Below, in pieces: positions 17,179-25,937 of a DNA stretch of 64,000 nt (positions are counted from its first letter, which is position 1; the number at the start of each line of letters is the position of its first letter). The DNA is from Streptomyces sindenensis (GTDB lineage: Bacteria > Actinomycetota > Actinomycetes > Streptomycetales > Streptomycetaceae): contig NZ_BMSG01000007.1 in the NCBI RefSeq assembly GCF_014649035.1, positions 124,001 through 188,000 of the forward strand. Reading direction: 5' to 3'. The notes below the pieces were generated by a model. That model saw only the letters and a list, made by a program, of their open reading frames with translations. It did no database searches and was not told where the DNA came from. Made by a program: the position numbers and the translations under genes.

Positions 17179-18036
17179 TCAGCTGGTGTACGACTTGGCG
17201 ATCTTGCTGATGAACTCCCGGGTCTGCTCCACGTTCAGCGCCTGCGCCCGCAGATGCTCGTACATCACGCTGTAGCGCTGCACGTCGTTGGCCTTCTCCA
17301 GATAGAGATCGCTCGTGACGCCCTCGATGTAGACGACGCTGGAGTCCGCGGCGTCCGGGAACTCCAGGATCGCGTACTGGCCGTTGATGCCCGGGTGCGC
17401 GCCCATCTCGAACGGCAGGACCTGCACGGTGACATGCGGAAGGTGCGACTGCTCGACGAGGTGTTCCAACTGGTCGATCATCACCTGCTTGTCACCGACC
17501 ACCCGGCGCAGCGCCGACTCGTCGATCACGGCCCACAGCCGCAGCGGATTCTCCGGTGCGTTGACCCGGTCCTGCCGCCGCGACCGTACGTTGACACGCT
17601 TCTCGATGTCCGACGGCGGGGCCTCGGGCAGCGCGCCGCTGATCAGCGCCTCGGCGTAGGCCCGGGTCTGGAGCAGGCCCGGAACCATCTGCGGTTCGTA
17701 CACCCGCAGCGACTCCGCGTCGGTCTCCAGGCCGATGTAGACGCTGTACGGGATGTCGCCGAAGGCGTGCCACCAGCCCTGCTGGCGCGAGTCCTTCGCC
17801 ATCTGCATGAGCGAGTCGACGATGCGGTGGTCCTCGACCTCGTACACCCCGCAGAGATCGCGCACGTCGCGCTGGCTGATGGAGCGGCGGCCGTTCTCCA
17901 GGCGGCTGATCTTCGACTGCGAGACCAGCAGCCGCTCCGCCACTTCCTCGGCCGTCATGCCTTTGAGTTCGCGCAGGCGGCGCAATTCCTGGCCCAACCT
18001 GCGTCGCCTGACAGTGGGATTGACGTTGGACGGCAC
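17179..18036 (-). CDS. XRE-family regulator with DUF5753 domain
   Basis: 285 residues. The N-terminal helix-turn-helix (LRRLRELKGMTAEEVAERLLVSQSKISRLENG) is at residues ~15-50. The DUF5753 sensor/interaction domain follows, with YEPQMVPGLLQT, the WAVIDESALRR strand, VTVQVLPF and ILEFPD. Known relatives pair with DUF397 proteins and control sporulation or antibiotic production. The gene precedes the DUF397 gene on the same strand with a gap of about 190 bases. A CTGCT-C-AGCAG palindrome about 40 bases upstream could be an autoregulatory site. Confidence 0.93.
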   Translation of the reverse strand: MPSNVNPTVRRRRLGQELRRLRELKGMTAEEVAERLLVSQSKISRLENGRRSISQRDVRDLCGVYEVEDHRIVDSLMQMAKDSRQQGWWHAFGDIPYSVYIGLETDAESLRVYEPQMVPGLLQTRAYAEALISGALPEAPPSDIEKRVNVRSRRQDRVNAPENPLRLWAVIDESALRRVVGDKQVMIDQLEHLVEQSHLPHVTVQVLPFEMGAHPGINGQYAILEFPDAADSSVVYIEGVTSDLYLEKANDVQRYSVMYEHLRAQALNVEQTREFISKIAKSYTS

Positions 18037-18074
18037 GGAAACGGCACCTCCGGCTATGTAGCTGTGCGTATCTA

Positions 18075-18085
18075 CTGCTCAGCAG
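18075..18085. promoter_or_regulatory. Candidate operator of the XRE regulator
   Basis: A perfect odd palindrome CTGCT-C-AGCAG about 40 bases upstream of the XRE start. Short, so it could occur by chance; the location favours autoregulation. Confidence 0.35.
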
Positions 18086-18172
18086 ATTGCCACCCCTTGC
18101 CCCGGCCGCGCTGGGAAATGGCCACACGTGGAGCCGGGGGCGTACGCATCGGTGCGAGCGGCGGCGCGCAAG

Positions 18173-18216
18173 CGCACGGGGCAGCCGGTGGTGGTGACTA
18201 CCGGCTGCCCCGTGCG
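18173..18216 (-). terminator. Strong terminator after the GPP34 gene
   Basis: A perfect 17-bp stem, CGCACGGGGCAGCCGGT with its complement, around a 10-base loop. It separates the GPP34 gene from the XRE promoter. No U-run. Confidence 0.8.
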
Positions 18217-18276
18217 TGGTGCGGCTCCCGGACCGGGTCGATGACGACTGACGACGGTGCGGCGGTGTGCGGTTTT

Positions 18277-18996
18277 TCAGCTCGCGGCGGTGTGCGCCAT
18301 GCTGCCGCGCCGGGCCTGTGCTTGCGGCTGCAACGGAACGCCCGCTGCCTGCTGCGAACGGCGTGGCTGAACCGCCACTCCGTTCTGGACGTCCATCACG
18401 GCGTGCGCCACGAGTCCGCCCATCGGGTCGTGCCTGATCAGGTCCCGGAGCCGGGAGCGCGACGAGCGCCCCTCGTTCCCGGGGTACAGGTGCTTGCCGA
18501 GTCCGACCGCGTGGGCCAGTGCGGCGAGCGCCGCGGTCCGCGGGTCCGGCGGTACGCCGGTGCGGATCGCACTGTCCAGCCGGTTCCTGATGTCCCGGCT
18601 GATCGCCGTCTCCGTCGCCTGGTAGCGAGTCGTCGGCAGCACCCCGCACATCTGGCCCGCCACGGCATGCACCATGCCGCACCGCTCCAGATGAGCGAGA
18701 TAGATCTGGCGCAGCCCCAGCCGGGGCCCGCCGATCCAGTGGACCGCCCGGACCGGGCTGCCGCGACGGCGCAGCAGTTCCAGTGCGGAGTCCAGAGTCG
18801 GATCTCCTGTCGGCCGTGGCATCACCACGGCGATACGATCCCCGTCAGGGGCTATCCGTCCTGCCAGAGCCAGCTCCACTAGCTGTGCCCCGGCCAGGCC
18901 GAGGTCGAGCGACTGCGGCTGCGCTGTGGTACCCGTGGTCGGGTCCAGAGCGAGCAACAGAAGCTCCTCCGGGATTGTTCTGCGGCTCCTGCCCAT
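18277..18996 (-). CDS. GPP34 (GOLPH3/VPS74-like) family protein
   Basis: 239 residues from ATG 18996, preceded by GGGGAGG. The N-terminus TIPEELLLLALDPTTGT and the helix LDLGLAGAQLVELALAGRIAP match the GPP34 family. In eukaryotes GOLPH3 binds phosphatidylinositol-4-phosphate at the Golgi; the bacterial role is unknown, although these proteins are abundant in Streptomyces and may sit at the membrane surface. The C-terminal 30 residues are Gln/Arg-rich and probably disordered. It lies head-to-head with the D-Ala-D-Ala carboxypeptidase gene. Confidence 0.88.
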   Translation of the reverse strand: MGRSRRTIPEELLLLALDPTTGTTAQPQSLDLGLAGAQLVELALAGRIAPDGDRIAVVMPRPTGDPTLDSALELLRRRGSPVRAVHWIGGPRLGLRQIYLAHLERCGMVHAVAGQMCGVLPTTRYQATETAISRDIRNRLDSAIRTGVPPDPRTAALAALAHAVGLGKHLYPGNEGRSSRSRLRDLIRHDPMGGLVAHAVMDVQNGVAVQPRRSQQAAGVPLQPQAQARRGSMAHTAAS

Positions 18997-19075
18997 CCAT
19001 GCCTCCCCGCGTGGATGTCTGACAGGGTGACCCCTCTCACATTCATCTGTCGAGAGCGCCTGGTCGCTTTGTACG

Positions 19076-19104
19076 GGAACCAGTAGGTATGTCGTTCTCG
19101 TCTA
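19076..19104 (+). promoter_or_regulatory. Sigma-E-like (ECF) promoter of the carboxypeptidase gene
   Basis: GGAACC, 17 bases, then CGTCTA: the spacing and both boxes fit Streptomyces cell-envelope-stress (sigma-E type) promoters. It ends about 85 bases upstream of the proposed GTG start. The match is by eye only. Confidence 0.55.
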
Positions 19105-19188
19105 GCAGCTCGGCCAGGGGTTCACACAGGACACTGGTAGATGGTTCGGACAGCGCGGGGTGGCCCCGCAGCGCACGAGGAGGCATCG

Positions 19189-21732
19189 GTGGCGGGCGAG
19201 TCCCCCGACAAAACGGAGCAGCGGAAGTCGTCGGGGACGGCTGCGGAGGAACGCGACCCGCGCTTCGCCGTGTTCCGTGACCCCGGCGCGGACGCGGACG
19301 CGGATGCGGACGTGGACGCCGGTACGGACTCCGGTACGGATGCGGACGCGGACGCCCGTACGGGCACGGGTGCGGACTCGGGAGCCATGTCGGACACGGC
19401 GACCGCGGTGTTCCGCCCCCGGCTGCCGGAGGACGCGGCCCGGCGTGAGCCCGGTTCCGAGCCCGAGGGAGACGCCGAGAGCGCGCCCGCGACGGCCTCT
19501 GCGGCCTCTGGAGACGCCGACGCGCCTTCGGAGGGCTCTTCGGAGGGCTCCGGAGGCGCGGGGGCCGCGGAGGGCCGGAGAGCCCCGGACGCGGACGCGG
19601 GGAAGCCCGAGGCCGAGGGGGCGGACGCGGAGACGGACGCGGAGACTCGCGCCGGAGGATCGGCGGACGAGCCGGAGGCCGGGGAGCCGGAGACCGGTGA
19701 AGGGGACGGGGACGGCCGGCTGCGTGCTGCCGTGGCCGCCTGGGTCGATGCCGCCGCCGAGGACAAGCCGAAGGCGGAGGAGGCGGAGGAAGCCGAGAAG
19801 GCGGAGGCTGCTGCGCCCGAGCCCGAGTCCGCCGCGAAGGCCGAGCAGGACGACGCGTCGAAGCCCGAGCCGGAGGCCGCGGAGAAGCCGAAGACGGCCG
19901 AGAAGCCCGAGGCCGACGCCGAGCCGAGGGCCGACGCCGAGCCGTACAAGGCGCCCGACGCCGAGACCGAACCCGAGCCCGAATCGGATTCCGACTCCGA
20001 CACCGGCTCCGACTCCGAGCCGGCCGCCGCCGACGCCTCCGAGCCCGCCGCCGACGCCTCCGACCTGCGAGGAATCGATCAGCCCACCGCCATCTTCAAG
20101 GCGGTCAGGCCGACCGACCGGGTCGACCAGGCGACGACCGCGCTGAAGCTCCCGCCCCGCGAGGACAAGTCCCAGGACAAGTCCCAGGACAAGCCCAAGT
20201 GCGGCGCCGGGACCGGAACCGGGACCGAGCCCGAGGCCGACGCCGAGCGCACGAGCACCTTCGTGCCGCTGCGCTCCGACGACGTACGCACCGCCCCCGC
20301 GCCCCGCAAGCCGGAACCCGAGCCCCAGCCCGCCCCCGGAGCCGCGGCCGGACCCGAGGCGCCCGTGCGCACCCCGGAGGCGAGCCCGGCAGCAGTCCCG
20401 TCCTGGGCCGCGGCCGAGCGGACCCGGCAGCAGCCGCTGCCGCCGAAGCCGCCGCTCGACCTGCTCGCCGAGCTGACGAACACCCCGCCGCCGCCGGAGA
20501 CCCCGGTCCGGACCGCCGTGCGACGGGTCAAGATCTGGACCCCGCTGGTGCTCCTCCTGCTGATCGTCTTTGCGATCGTGCAGGTGATGCGTCCGCTTCC
20601 GGAGCCCTCGCTGGAGCTCACGGCGAAGCCGACGTACACCTTCGCGGGCGGGGAGACGGAGCTGTCCTGGCCGGGCCAGGGACAGTCGGCCGTGATGGTC
20701 GAGGGCGTCGGGTCGCTCGGTTCCGAGGGTGCGCAGAAGCCAGCGCCGATCGCCAGCGTCGCGAAGGTCATGACCGCCTACGTGATCCTTCAGGAACACC
20801 CCCTCAAGGGTGACGAGGGGGGCGAGAAGATCACCGTCGACCAGCAGGCGGAGGACGAGTCCAAGCGGCCCGACGAGTCGACGGCCCCGCTGACCAAGGG
20901 GCAGGAGCTCACCCAGCGTCAGCTGCTCCAGCTGCTGATGATCCCCTCGGGGAACAACGCGGCGCGGCTGCTCGCCCGCTGGGACGCCGGGACCGAGGAG
21001 GCGTTCATCGACAAGATGAACGACGCGGCCGAGAAGCTCGGGATGACCGGGTCGACGTACACGGACCCCAGTGGACTGAAGAAGACCACCGTCTCCACGG
21101 CCACCGACCAGCTGAAGCTGGCGCAGGCCGTCATGCGCAACGACGTCTTCCGGGAGATCGTGGACATGCCCCAGGTCGAGATCGAGGGCATAGACGGCAC
21201 CATCTACAACAACAACAATCTCCTGCTCCAGCCCGGCGTGAGCGGCATCAAGACCGGTTCCTCCACCCCGGCGGGCGGCAATCTGCTCTGGTCCGCGAAC
21301 ACCAAGGTCGACGGCAAGCTGCTGTGGATCTACGGGGCGGTGATGGGCCAGCAGGCGGGGACCGGCCGGGTCTACGACAGCCTGGAGCTGTCGCTCCAGA
21401 ACAGCCTGAAGCTGATCAAGGACGCGCAGGAGGCCGCCACCTCGGCGACCGTCGTCAAGAAGGGCGACGTCGTCGGGTACGTGGACAACGGGTTCGGCGG
21501 GCAGGCCCCGGTGGTCGCCACCAAGAACCTGAAGGCGGTCGGCTGGTCCGGTCTGGAGGTCGAGCTCAAGGTCACGGACAACGGCGAGGGCATCGACCAC
21601 GCCGCGAAGGCCGGGACCGAGGTCGGCTCGGTGACCGTGGGCACCGGCACCGGAAAGGTCACGGCGCCGGTGGTGCTGCGGAGCGATCTGCCCGAGGCGG
21701 CCTTCGGCGACAAGCTGACCAGGATCGGCTGA
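19189..21732 (+). CDS. Membrane-anchored D-alanyl-D-alanine carboxypeptidase (S11 / PBP5 type) with long disordered N-terminus
   Basis: 847 residues from GTG 19189, chosen because CGAGGAGG lies 7 bases upstream; an ATG at 19141 is the alternative. Residues ~1-445 are an acidic Ala/Glu/Pro-rich cytoplasmic region. One membrane segment (WTPLVLLLLIVFAIVQVM) is at ~450-470, and the catalytic domain lies outside: SVAK (Ser ~523), SGN (~587) and KTGS (~688). It trims the terminal D-Ala of peptidoglycan pentapeptides. The layout resembles SCO4439 of S. coelicolor, reported to act in spore-wall maturation (from memory). Four related motifs of the type T-x-x-F/L-K/R (TAVFR, TAIFK, TTALK, TSTFV) stud the disordered tail. 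Confidence 0.93.
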   Translation: MAGESPDKTEQRKSSGTAAEERDPRFAVFRDPGADADADADVDAGTDSGTDADADARTGTGADSGAMSDTATAVFRPRLPEDAARREPGSEPEGDAESAPATASAASGDADAPSEGSSEGSGGAGAAEGRRAPDADAGKPEAEGADAETDAETRAGGSADEPEAGEPETGEGDGDGRLRAAVAAWVDAAAEDKPKAEEAEEAEKAEAAAPEPESAAKAEQDDASKPEPEAAEKPKTAEKPEADAEPRADAEPYKAPDAETEPEPESDSDSDTGSDSEPAAADASEPAADASDLRGIDQPTAIFKAVRPTDRVDQATTALKLPPREDKSQDKSQDKPKCGAGTGTGTEPEADAERTSTFVPLRSDDVRTAPAPRKPEPEPQPAPGAAAGPEAPVRTPEASPAAVPSWAAAERTRQQPLPPKPPLDLLAELTNTPPPPETPVRTAVRRVKIWTPLVLLLLIVFAIVQVMRPLPEPSLELTAKPTYTFAGGETELSWPGQGQSAVMVEGVGSLGSEGAQKPAPIASVAKVMTAYVILQEHPLKGDEGGEKITVDQQAEDESKRPDESTAPLTKGQELTQRQLLQLLMIPSGNNAARLLARWDAGTEEAFIDKMNDAAEKLGMTGSTYTDPSGLKKTTVSTATDQLKLAQAVMRNDVFREIVDMPQVEIEGIDGTIYNNNNLLLQPGVSGIKTGSSTPAGGNLLWSANTKVDGKLLWIYGAVMGQQAGTGRVYDSLELSLQNSLKLIKDAQEAATSATVVKKGDVVGYVDNGFGGQAPVVATKNLKAVGWSGLEVELKVTDNGEGIDHAAKAGTEVGSVTVGTGTGKVTAPVVLRSDLPEAAFGDKLTRIG

Positions 21733-21741
21733 GAGCCGGGA

Positions 21742-21786
21742 CACCGGAGCGGTGGGGAGCGGGCCCCGCCCCACACCGCTCCGGTG
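21742..21786 (+). terminator. Terminator after the carboxypeptidase gene
   Basis: A perfect 13-bp outer stem CACCGGAGCGGTG with its complement and GC-rich inner pairing, followed by GGTGTTTAT. Placed 10 bases after the stop codon. Confidence 0.8.
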
Positions 21787-21923
21787 GGTGTTTATGACAG
21801 AGAAGCGTGCCCGAGGTACGTGTTAGCGTCCCCGGACAACTCAAGGGCGCCGGGACGCGTCCTTGAGGACGTACCACCAGGTACGCAGAGGTACGGGGCC
21901 GCCGGAGGACGGGGAGAGCCGTA

Positions 21924-23852
21924 GTGACCACCGCGGAGCCGAAGCCCGGCCGTGAGGCGGACGGGACCACCGGTGCCGGGGGCGACGCCCTGCACGTGCG
22001 CGTGCCGTCGCCCCGCGTTCCGGAGCCTCCCGCCGAGGGCACCGCGTCGTCAGGGAACGCGGACGCGGACGCGTGCGAGCGCGAGGGCGAGGGCGAGGAA
22101 GCCGCCGAGGCAGCCGTGGCCGCCGAGACCCCGCGTGCCCGGGCCCGCCGGCTGCTGCGCCACCCCGTCACCATCGCGACGGCGGCCGCGGCCGTGCTCC
22201 ACCTCCTCTGGTTCTTCTTCTTCGCCAACACCGGCGGGGACATCGCCGCGCAGGACGCCTGGGCCGAGTTCGTCGGCCGGCACCCCGGCACCGCGTACAA
22301 CCTGGCTTGGTACGGGGGCATGCACCCCGTCTCGTACAGCGTGGTCTCGCCCTACCTGATGTCGCTGCTCGGTGTCCGTACGACGATGATGATCGTCGGC
22401 ACGGTCTCCTCCGGGCTGACGGCGCTGATCCTGGTGCGGGTCCCGGCCGTCCGCAATCCGCTGGCCTGCTCGCTCGCCGGGGTCTTCGCGTTCCTGTGCA
22501 ACGCGCTGTCGGGCCGGGTGACGTTCGGGCTCGGCATGATGTTCGCCGTCGGGGCGGTGGCCGCGGTGTTCTGCTGGCCCTACCGCTGGCGGTACAAGCG
22601 GTGGGCCAAGGCCGCCGTCGCCGCCCCGCTCGCCGGGCTCGCGACCGCGGCCAGCCCGGTCGCCGGACTCTTCCTGGGCGTCGTCGCGGCGGCGCTGTTC
22701 CTGCACAGACGACGCCCCGGCGCGTACGCCGTCGGCCTCGCCCCGGTGGCCGTGGTGGGGCTCTCCGCCTGGCTGTTCCCCTTCTCGGGTACGCAGCCGA
22801 TGTCGCTCGGGACGCTGTCGCTGCCGTTCCTCTTCGCGGTGCTGGTCTTCGTCCTCGTGCCCCGCGACTGGAGCACGGTCCGGACGGCCGCCGCCGTCTA
22901 CGGACTCGGGACGCTCCTCACCTACGTCATCGACTCGCAGATCGGGTCGAACATCACGCGCATGGCGATGCTGTTCGCCGGGGTGGCGCTGCTCGCCGCC
23001 CTGCCGTACACCGTGCCGCGCAGCCGCCGCTGGTACGCCCTGATCCTGGCCTTCGTGGGCCTGAACTTCTGGATCGGCTTCAAGGGCGTCGACGACATCG
23101 TCCGGACCGCGCCCGAAGCGTCCTGGAACCGCGAACTGGCCCCGTTGATCAACCAGCTCCAGCAGGTGGGGGCGGAGCGCGGCCGGGTCGAGGTGGTGCC
23201 CGCGAGCAGTCACCGCGAGTCATCGGCGCTCGCTCCGTACGTCAACCTGGCGCGCGGCTGGAACCGCCAGGCGGACATGAAGCGCAACCCGCTCTTCTAC
23301 GACGACACGCTCGACCCGGTGAACTACCGGGAGTGGCTGGACCGCTGGGCCGTGCACTACGTGGTGCTGCCCAAGGACCGGCCGGACAACGGGGCGGTCC
23401 AGGAGGCGGAGCTGGTCGAGCAGGGGCAGCCGTACCTGCGCCAGATCTGGGGCGACGCGAACTGGAAGCTCTTCCGGGTGCTGGACCCGGTGCCGCTGGC
23501 CGACCCGCCGGCGACGGTGGAGCGGGCGGGCGCGGACGAGCTGACGATCACGGTGAAGTCGGCGGGCCGGGTGCTGATCCGGATCCCGTACACGCGCTGG
23601 CTCGCGCTCGTCGACGAGGACGGCAAGAGCGTGGAACGCCCGCTGGAGACCGAGGAGTCGAAGGAGCGGTCGCAGCTGGACGACACCGCGCCGAAGACGT
23701 ATCTCAACCTCCACGGCTGTCTGAACAAGGTCGAGGAGGGCCCGTACGGCGACGAGTGGACCGAACTGCTCGCGCCGCGGCCCGGGACGTACCGGCTGGC
23801 GGCCCCGTACCAGCTCCAGCCGGGCACACCGTGCCCGGAAGAACTGAGCTGA
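21924..23852 (+). CDS. Large polytopic membrane protein (GT-C-like or transporter)
   Basis: 642 residues from GTG 21924. A ~75-residue acidic cytoplasmic leader precedes about ten hydrophobic helices (first VTIATAAAAVLHLLWFFFF). After the first helix comes the outside loop DIAAQDAWAEFVGRHPGTAYNLAWYGGMHP, with acidic residues as in GT-C glycosyltransferases. A soluble C-terminal part (~170 residues) follows with YREWLDRWAVHYVVLPKDRP, similar in style to the C-terminus of membrane mannosyl/arabinosyl transferase-like proteins. It is often labelled an MFS transporter, but no MFS motif was seen. The position beside the carboxypeptidase gene suggests an envelope role. Confidence 0.7.
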   Translation: MTTAEPKPGREADGTTGAGGDALHVRVPSPRVPEPPAEGTASSGNADADACEREGEGEEAAEAAVAAETPRARARRLLRHPVTIATAAAAVLHLLWFFFFANTGGDIAAQDAWAEFVGRHPGTAYNLAWYGGMHPVSYSVVSPYLMSLLGVRTTMMIVGTVSSGLTALILVRVPAVRNPLACSLAGVFAFLCNALSGRVTFGLGMMFAVGAVAAVFCWPYRWRYKRWAKAAVAAPLAGLATAASPVAGLFLGVVAAALFLHRRRPGAYAVGLAPVAVVGLSAWLFPFSGTQPMSLGTLSLPFLFAVLVFVLVPRDWSTVRTAAAVYGLGTLLTYVIDSQIGSNITRMAMLFAGVALLAALPYTVPRSRRWYALILAFVGLNFWIGFKGVDDIVRTAPEASWNRELAPLINQLQQVGAERGRVEVVPASSHRESSALAPYVNLARGWNRQADMKRNPLFYDDTLDPVNYREWLDRWAVHYVVLPKDRPDNGAVQEAELVEQGQPYLRQIWGDANWKLFRVLDPVPLADPPATVERAGADELTITVKSAGRVLIRIPYTRWLALVDEDGKSVERPLETEESKERSQLDDTAPKTYLNLHGCLNKVEEGPYGDEWTELLAPRPGTYRLAAPYQLQPGTPCPEELS

Positions 23853-23866
23853 CGGACCCCCTCGCC

Positions 23867-23909
23867 CGTCCGTGCGTGCCCGTCCGTGCGTGCCCCGTCC
23901 GTGCGTGCC
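23867..23909. repeat. 14-bp tandem repeat (CGTCCGTGCGTGCC)
   Basis: About three near-identical copies just after the membrane-protein stop codon, in a gap of 126 bases. No coding role. Confidence 0.75.
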
Positions 23910-23978
23910 CGTCCCGTGTACGGGCCATCGGGTGCGGGATCTCCCTCTGCGGGCGGCGCACTGGCAAGGTGTGCTGCC

Positions 23979-24887
23979 ATGAACGCCACGAGGTGCCAGT
24001 ACTGCGGCGGCGGACGCCGGGGACCGCTGCCCGGAATGGTCTGCCCCGGCTGCGGGGCCGGGGCGTCCCGCACGGCGGGGGCTGACGGATCATGGGTCGC
24101 GCGCGAGACGCTGGCGGGCCGCCTCTCCACGCTGCCCCGCCGACGCAAGGCCCTGCTCGCGGCCGGCGTCGTGGTGGCGGCCGGCAACCTGGTCACCGCC
24201 GCCTCGCTGCTGGTCCCGGCCGGTGGCGGCAGCCGTACGGACGCGGCGGACCGGGCGGGCGCGGTCCCCGACCGGATCGGCGGCGCGGCCCCCACGAGGA
24301 TCGTGCCCGGCCCGGGCGCGGAAGCCCCGTCGGCCCCCGCGCCCTCGGGGTCCTCGTCGAAGCCCCCGCCGGACGGCGCACGCTTCACGCAGTGGGCGGG
24401 CCCCGGCTGCGCGACGGGGACGTACAAGGAGCGCGGCCGTTTCGAGAGCGGGGACGCCGGCTGGTACACGGTCGAGAACGGCGGCTTCGACGGCGACGGG
24501 TGCGACGGCCGGTTCAGCGCGGTCCCGATGTCGGGCAGCCCGACGGAGGACCGGGGCTCCACGGCCACCTGGTCCTGGCACCTGGGCCGGGGCTTCAGCG
24601 AGTGCGCGGTGACCGTCTTCGTCCCCGACAGCGGCCGCCCCGGAGACGCGGCGGGGGAGCCGACCGTCTACCGGGTGCTCTCGGACCCGGACGACGCGGA
24701 CTCCGCGTACACGGGTTTCGCGGTGCTCCAGACGGAACACCGGGGGAGCGAGGCCCCGGTGCGCAGCTATCCGGTCAAGGGGGACGTCTTCGCGGTCCAG
24801 CTCATCGACCGGGGCCGGGACTGGGGCGACGCACGGCGGGTCGGCGCGCATCACGCGGCGGCGCAGATGAGGGCGTCCTGCCACTGA
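23979..24887 (+). CDS. Zinc-ribbon, single-pass membrane protein of unknown function
   Basis: 302 residues from ATG 23979. The N-terminus has two CxxC pairs (CQYCGG and CPGCGAG), a zinc ribbon. One membrane helix follows at ~64-83 (ALLAAGVVVAAGNLVTAASLLV), then a Pro/Ser linker and a ~180-residue outside domain beginning FTQWAGPGCATGTYKERG with six Cys (GFDGDGCDGRF, SECAVTVFVP, RASCH). This outside domain might bind a ligand or partner; the family is not recognised. It is not clearly in an operon. Confidence 0.75.
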   Translation: MNATRCQYCGGGRRGPLPGMVCPGCGAGASRTAGADGSWVARETLAGRLSTLPRRRKALLAAGVVVAAGNLVTAASLLVPAGGGSRTDAADRAGAVPDRIGGAAPTRIVPGPGAEAPSAPAPSGSSSKPPPDGARFTQWAGPGCATGTYKERGRFESGDAGWYTVENGGFDGDGCDGRFSAVPMSGSPTEDRGSTATWSWHLGRGFSECAVTVFVPDSGRPGDAAGEPTVYRVLSDPDDADSAYTGFAVLQTEHRGSEAPVRSYPVKGDVFAVQLIDRGRDWGDARRVGAHHAAAQMRASCH

Positions 24888-24990
24888 GCCCACTACGGCG
24901 CGGCCGTGCGGACGTGGACCCGCCGACCCACCGGCCTCTCGACGCACCGGCCCCCTCGCCCTGCCCACCCCTCGCCCTGCCACCCTCGGT

Positions 24991-25788
24991 CTACCGTACG
25001 AAGGCACGGTCGTGCGGCAACAGGTCGGTGCCGGGTCCGGCGGCGCGCAGGACGGTGTCGAGGGCGCGGTCCGGGTCGGCCTCGTAACACCCGCTGACCC
25101 AGGCCGCGTTGGCCTCGATCACGGCCCATCGGCCCTCGGTGTCCCGCCCGATGTCGACGACGATCGCCGAGGGCAGGGCGTCCCCGGCGGCCGCGAGCAC
25201 CTCGCGCCCGAAGGCGAGCGCGGCACCGTTCGGCGGCCCGAGCCGCAGCCGGCCGGCCTCGGCGTACTGCGAGGCCGTGTGGACGGCCCCGTCGAGGAGG
25301 AACAGCCGGTACTCGACGGCGAAGGTCATCACGTCGCTCACCAGCACCACGGTGGCCGGGTCCACGGCATCCGGTCCGGGCAGCCGGGACCCGTCCGCGT
25401 ACACGAGCGCCGGAATGCCTTTGTCGTTGGGCGACTTGACGAAGGCGGGGCGGCGCAGCCGGTACGCCTCGCCGATGGGCATGACCCGGATCTCCCGCTG
25501 GGTGAGCGCGCGCGGGAGCCGGGCGAGCCAGTCGGCGGGGGCCTCCAGGAGGGCGATCCCGAGGGCGGGGGCCACGACATCGGCGAAGGAGGGCCCCGCG
25601 TGCAGATGCACGGCGTGCGCCTCACCTCCGGTGCCCGCCGCCCACTCCGGTCTCCCCGGCCCGTCGGACACGGCGGAGGCCGCCGCCTCCACGACCCGCA
25701 GCCCGCGCCGCAGCGCGGTGGTACGTAACCTCACTGCGGAGGCGGTGAGTTGGGGCGGAAGCACGAGGGTGCGCGATGCATATGTCAT
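24991..25788 (-). CDS. ATP-grasp domain protein
   Basis: 265 residues from ATG 25788. N-terminal part TLVLPPQLTASAVRLRTTALRRG is followed by AFVKSPNDKGIPALVY (ATP-binding Lys strand), VLVSDVMTFAVEYRLFLLDG (EYR: adenine/substrate loop) and SAIVVDIGRDTEGRWAVIEANAAWVSG (metal-binding Asp/Glu/Asn). This is the pattern of small ATP-grasp proteins of the DUF4343 type found in Streptomyces, probably ATP-dependent ligases acting on a carboxylate. The substrate is unknown. The gene is divergent from the APH-family gene. Confidence 0.85.
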   Translation of the reverse strand: MTYASRTLVLPPQLTASAVRLRTTALRRGLRVVEAAASAVSDGPGRPEWAAGTGGEAHAVHLHAGPSFADVVAPALGIALLEAPADWLARLPRALTQREIRVMPIGEAYRLRRPAFVKSPNDKGIPALVYADGSRLPGPDAVDPATVVLVSDVMTFAVEYRLFLLDGAVHTASQYAEAGRLRLGPPNGAALAFGREVLAAAGDALPSAIVVDIGRDTEGRWAVIEANAAWVSGCYEADPDRALDTVLRAAGPGTDLLPHDRAFVR

Positions 25789-25937
25789 GGGCGCAGATCC
25801 TCTCGTACGGATGCGTGACGCCGCACCGATTTTCGAACGAGAAGGGGCGCCCTCCGGAGGGGCGACGAGGCGGCAACGGGGCAGAGCCCGGGGTCGAGAC
25901 GTTGTGCGGCCCCGGGGCCACCTGGTTCGATCACCGC

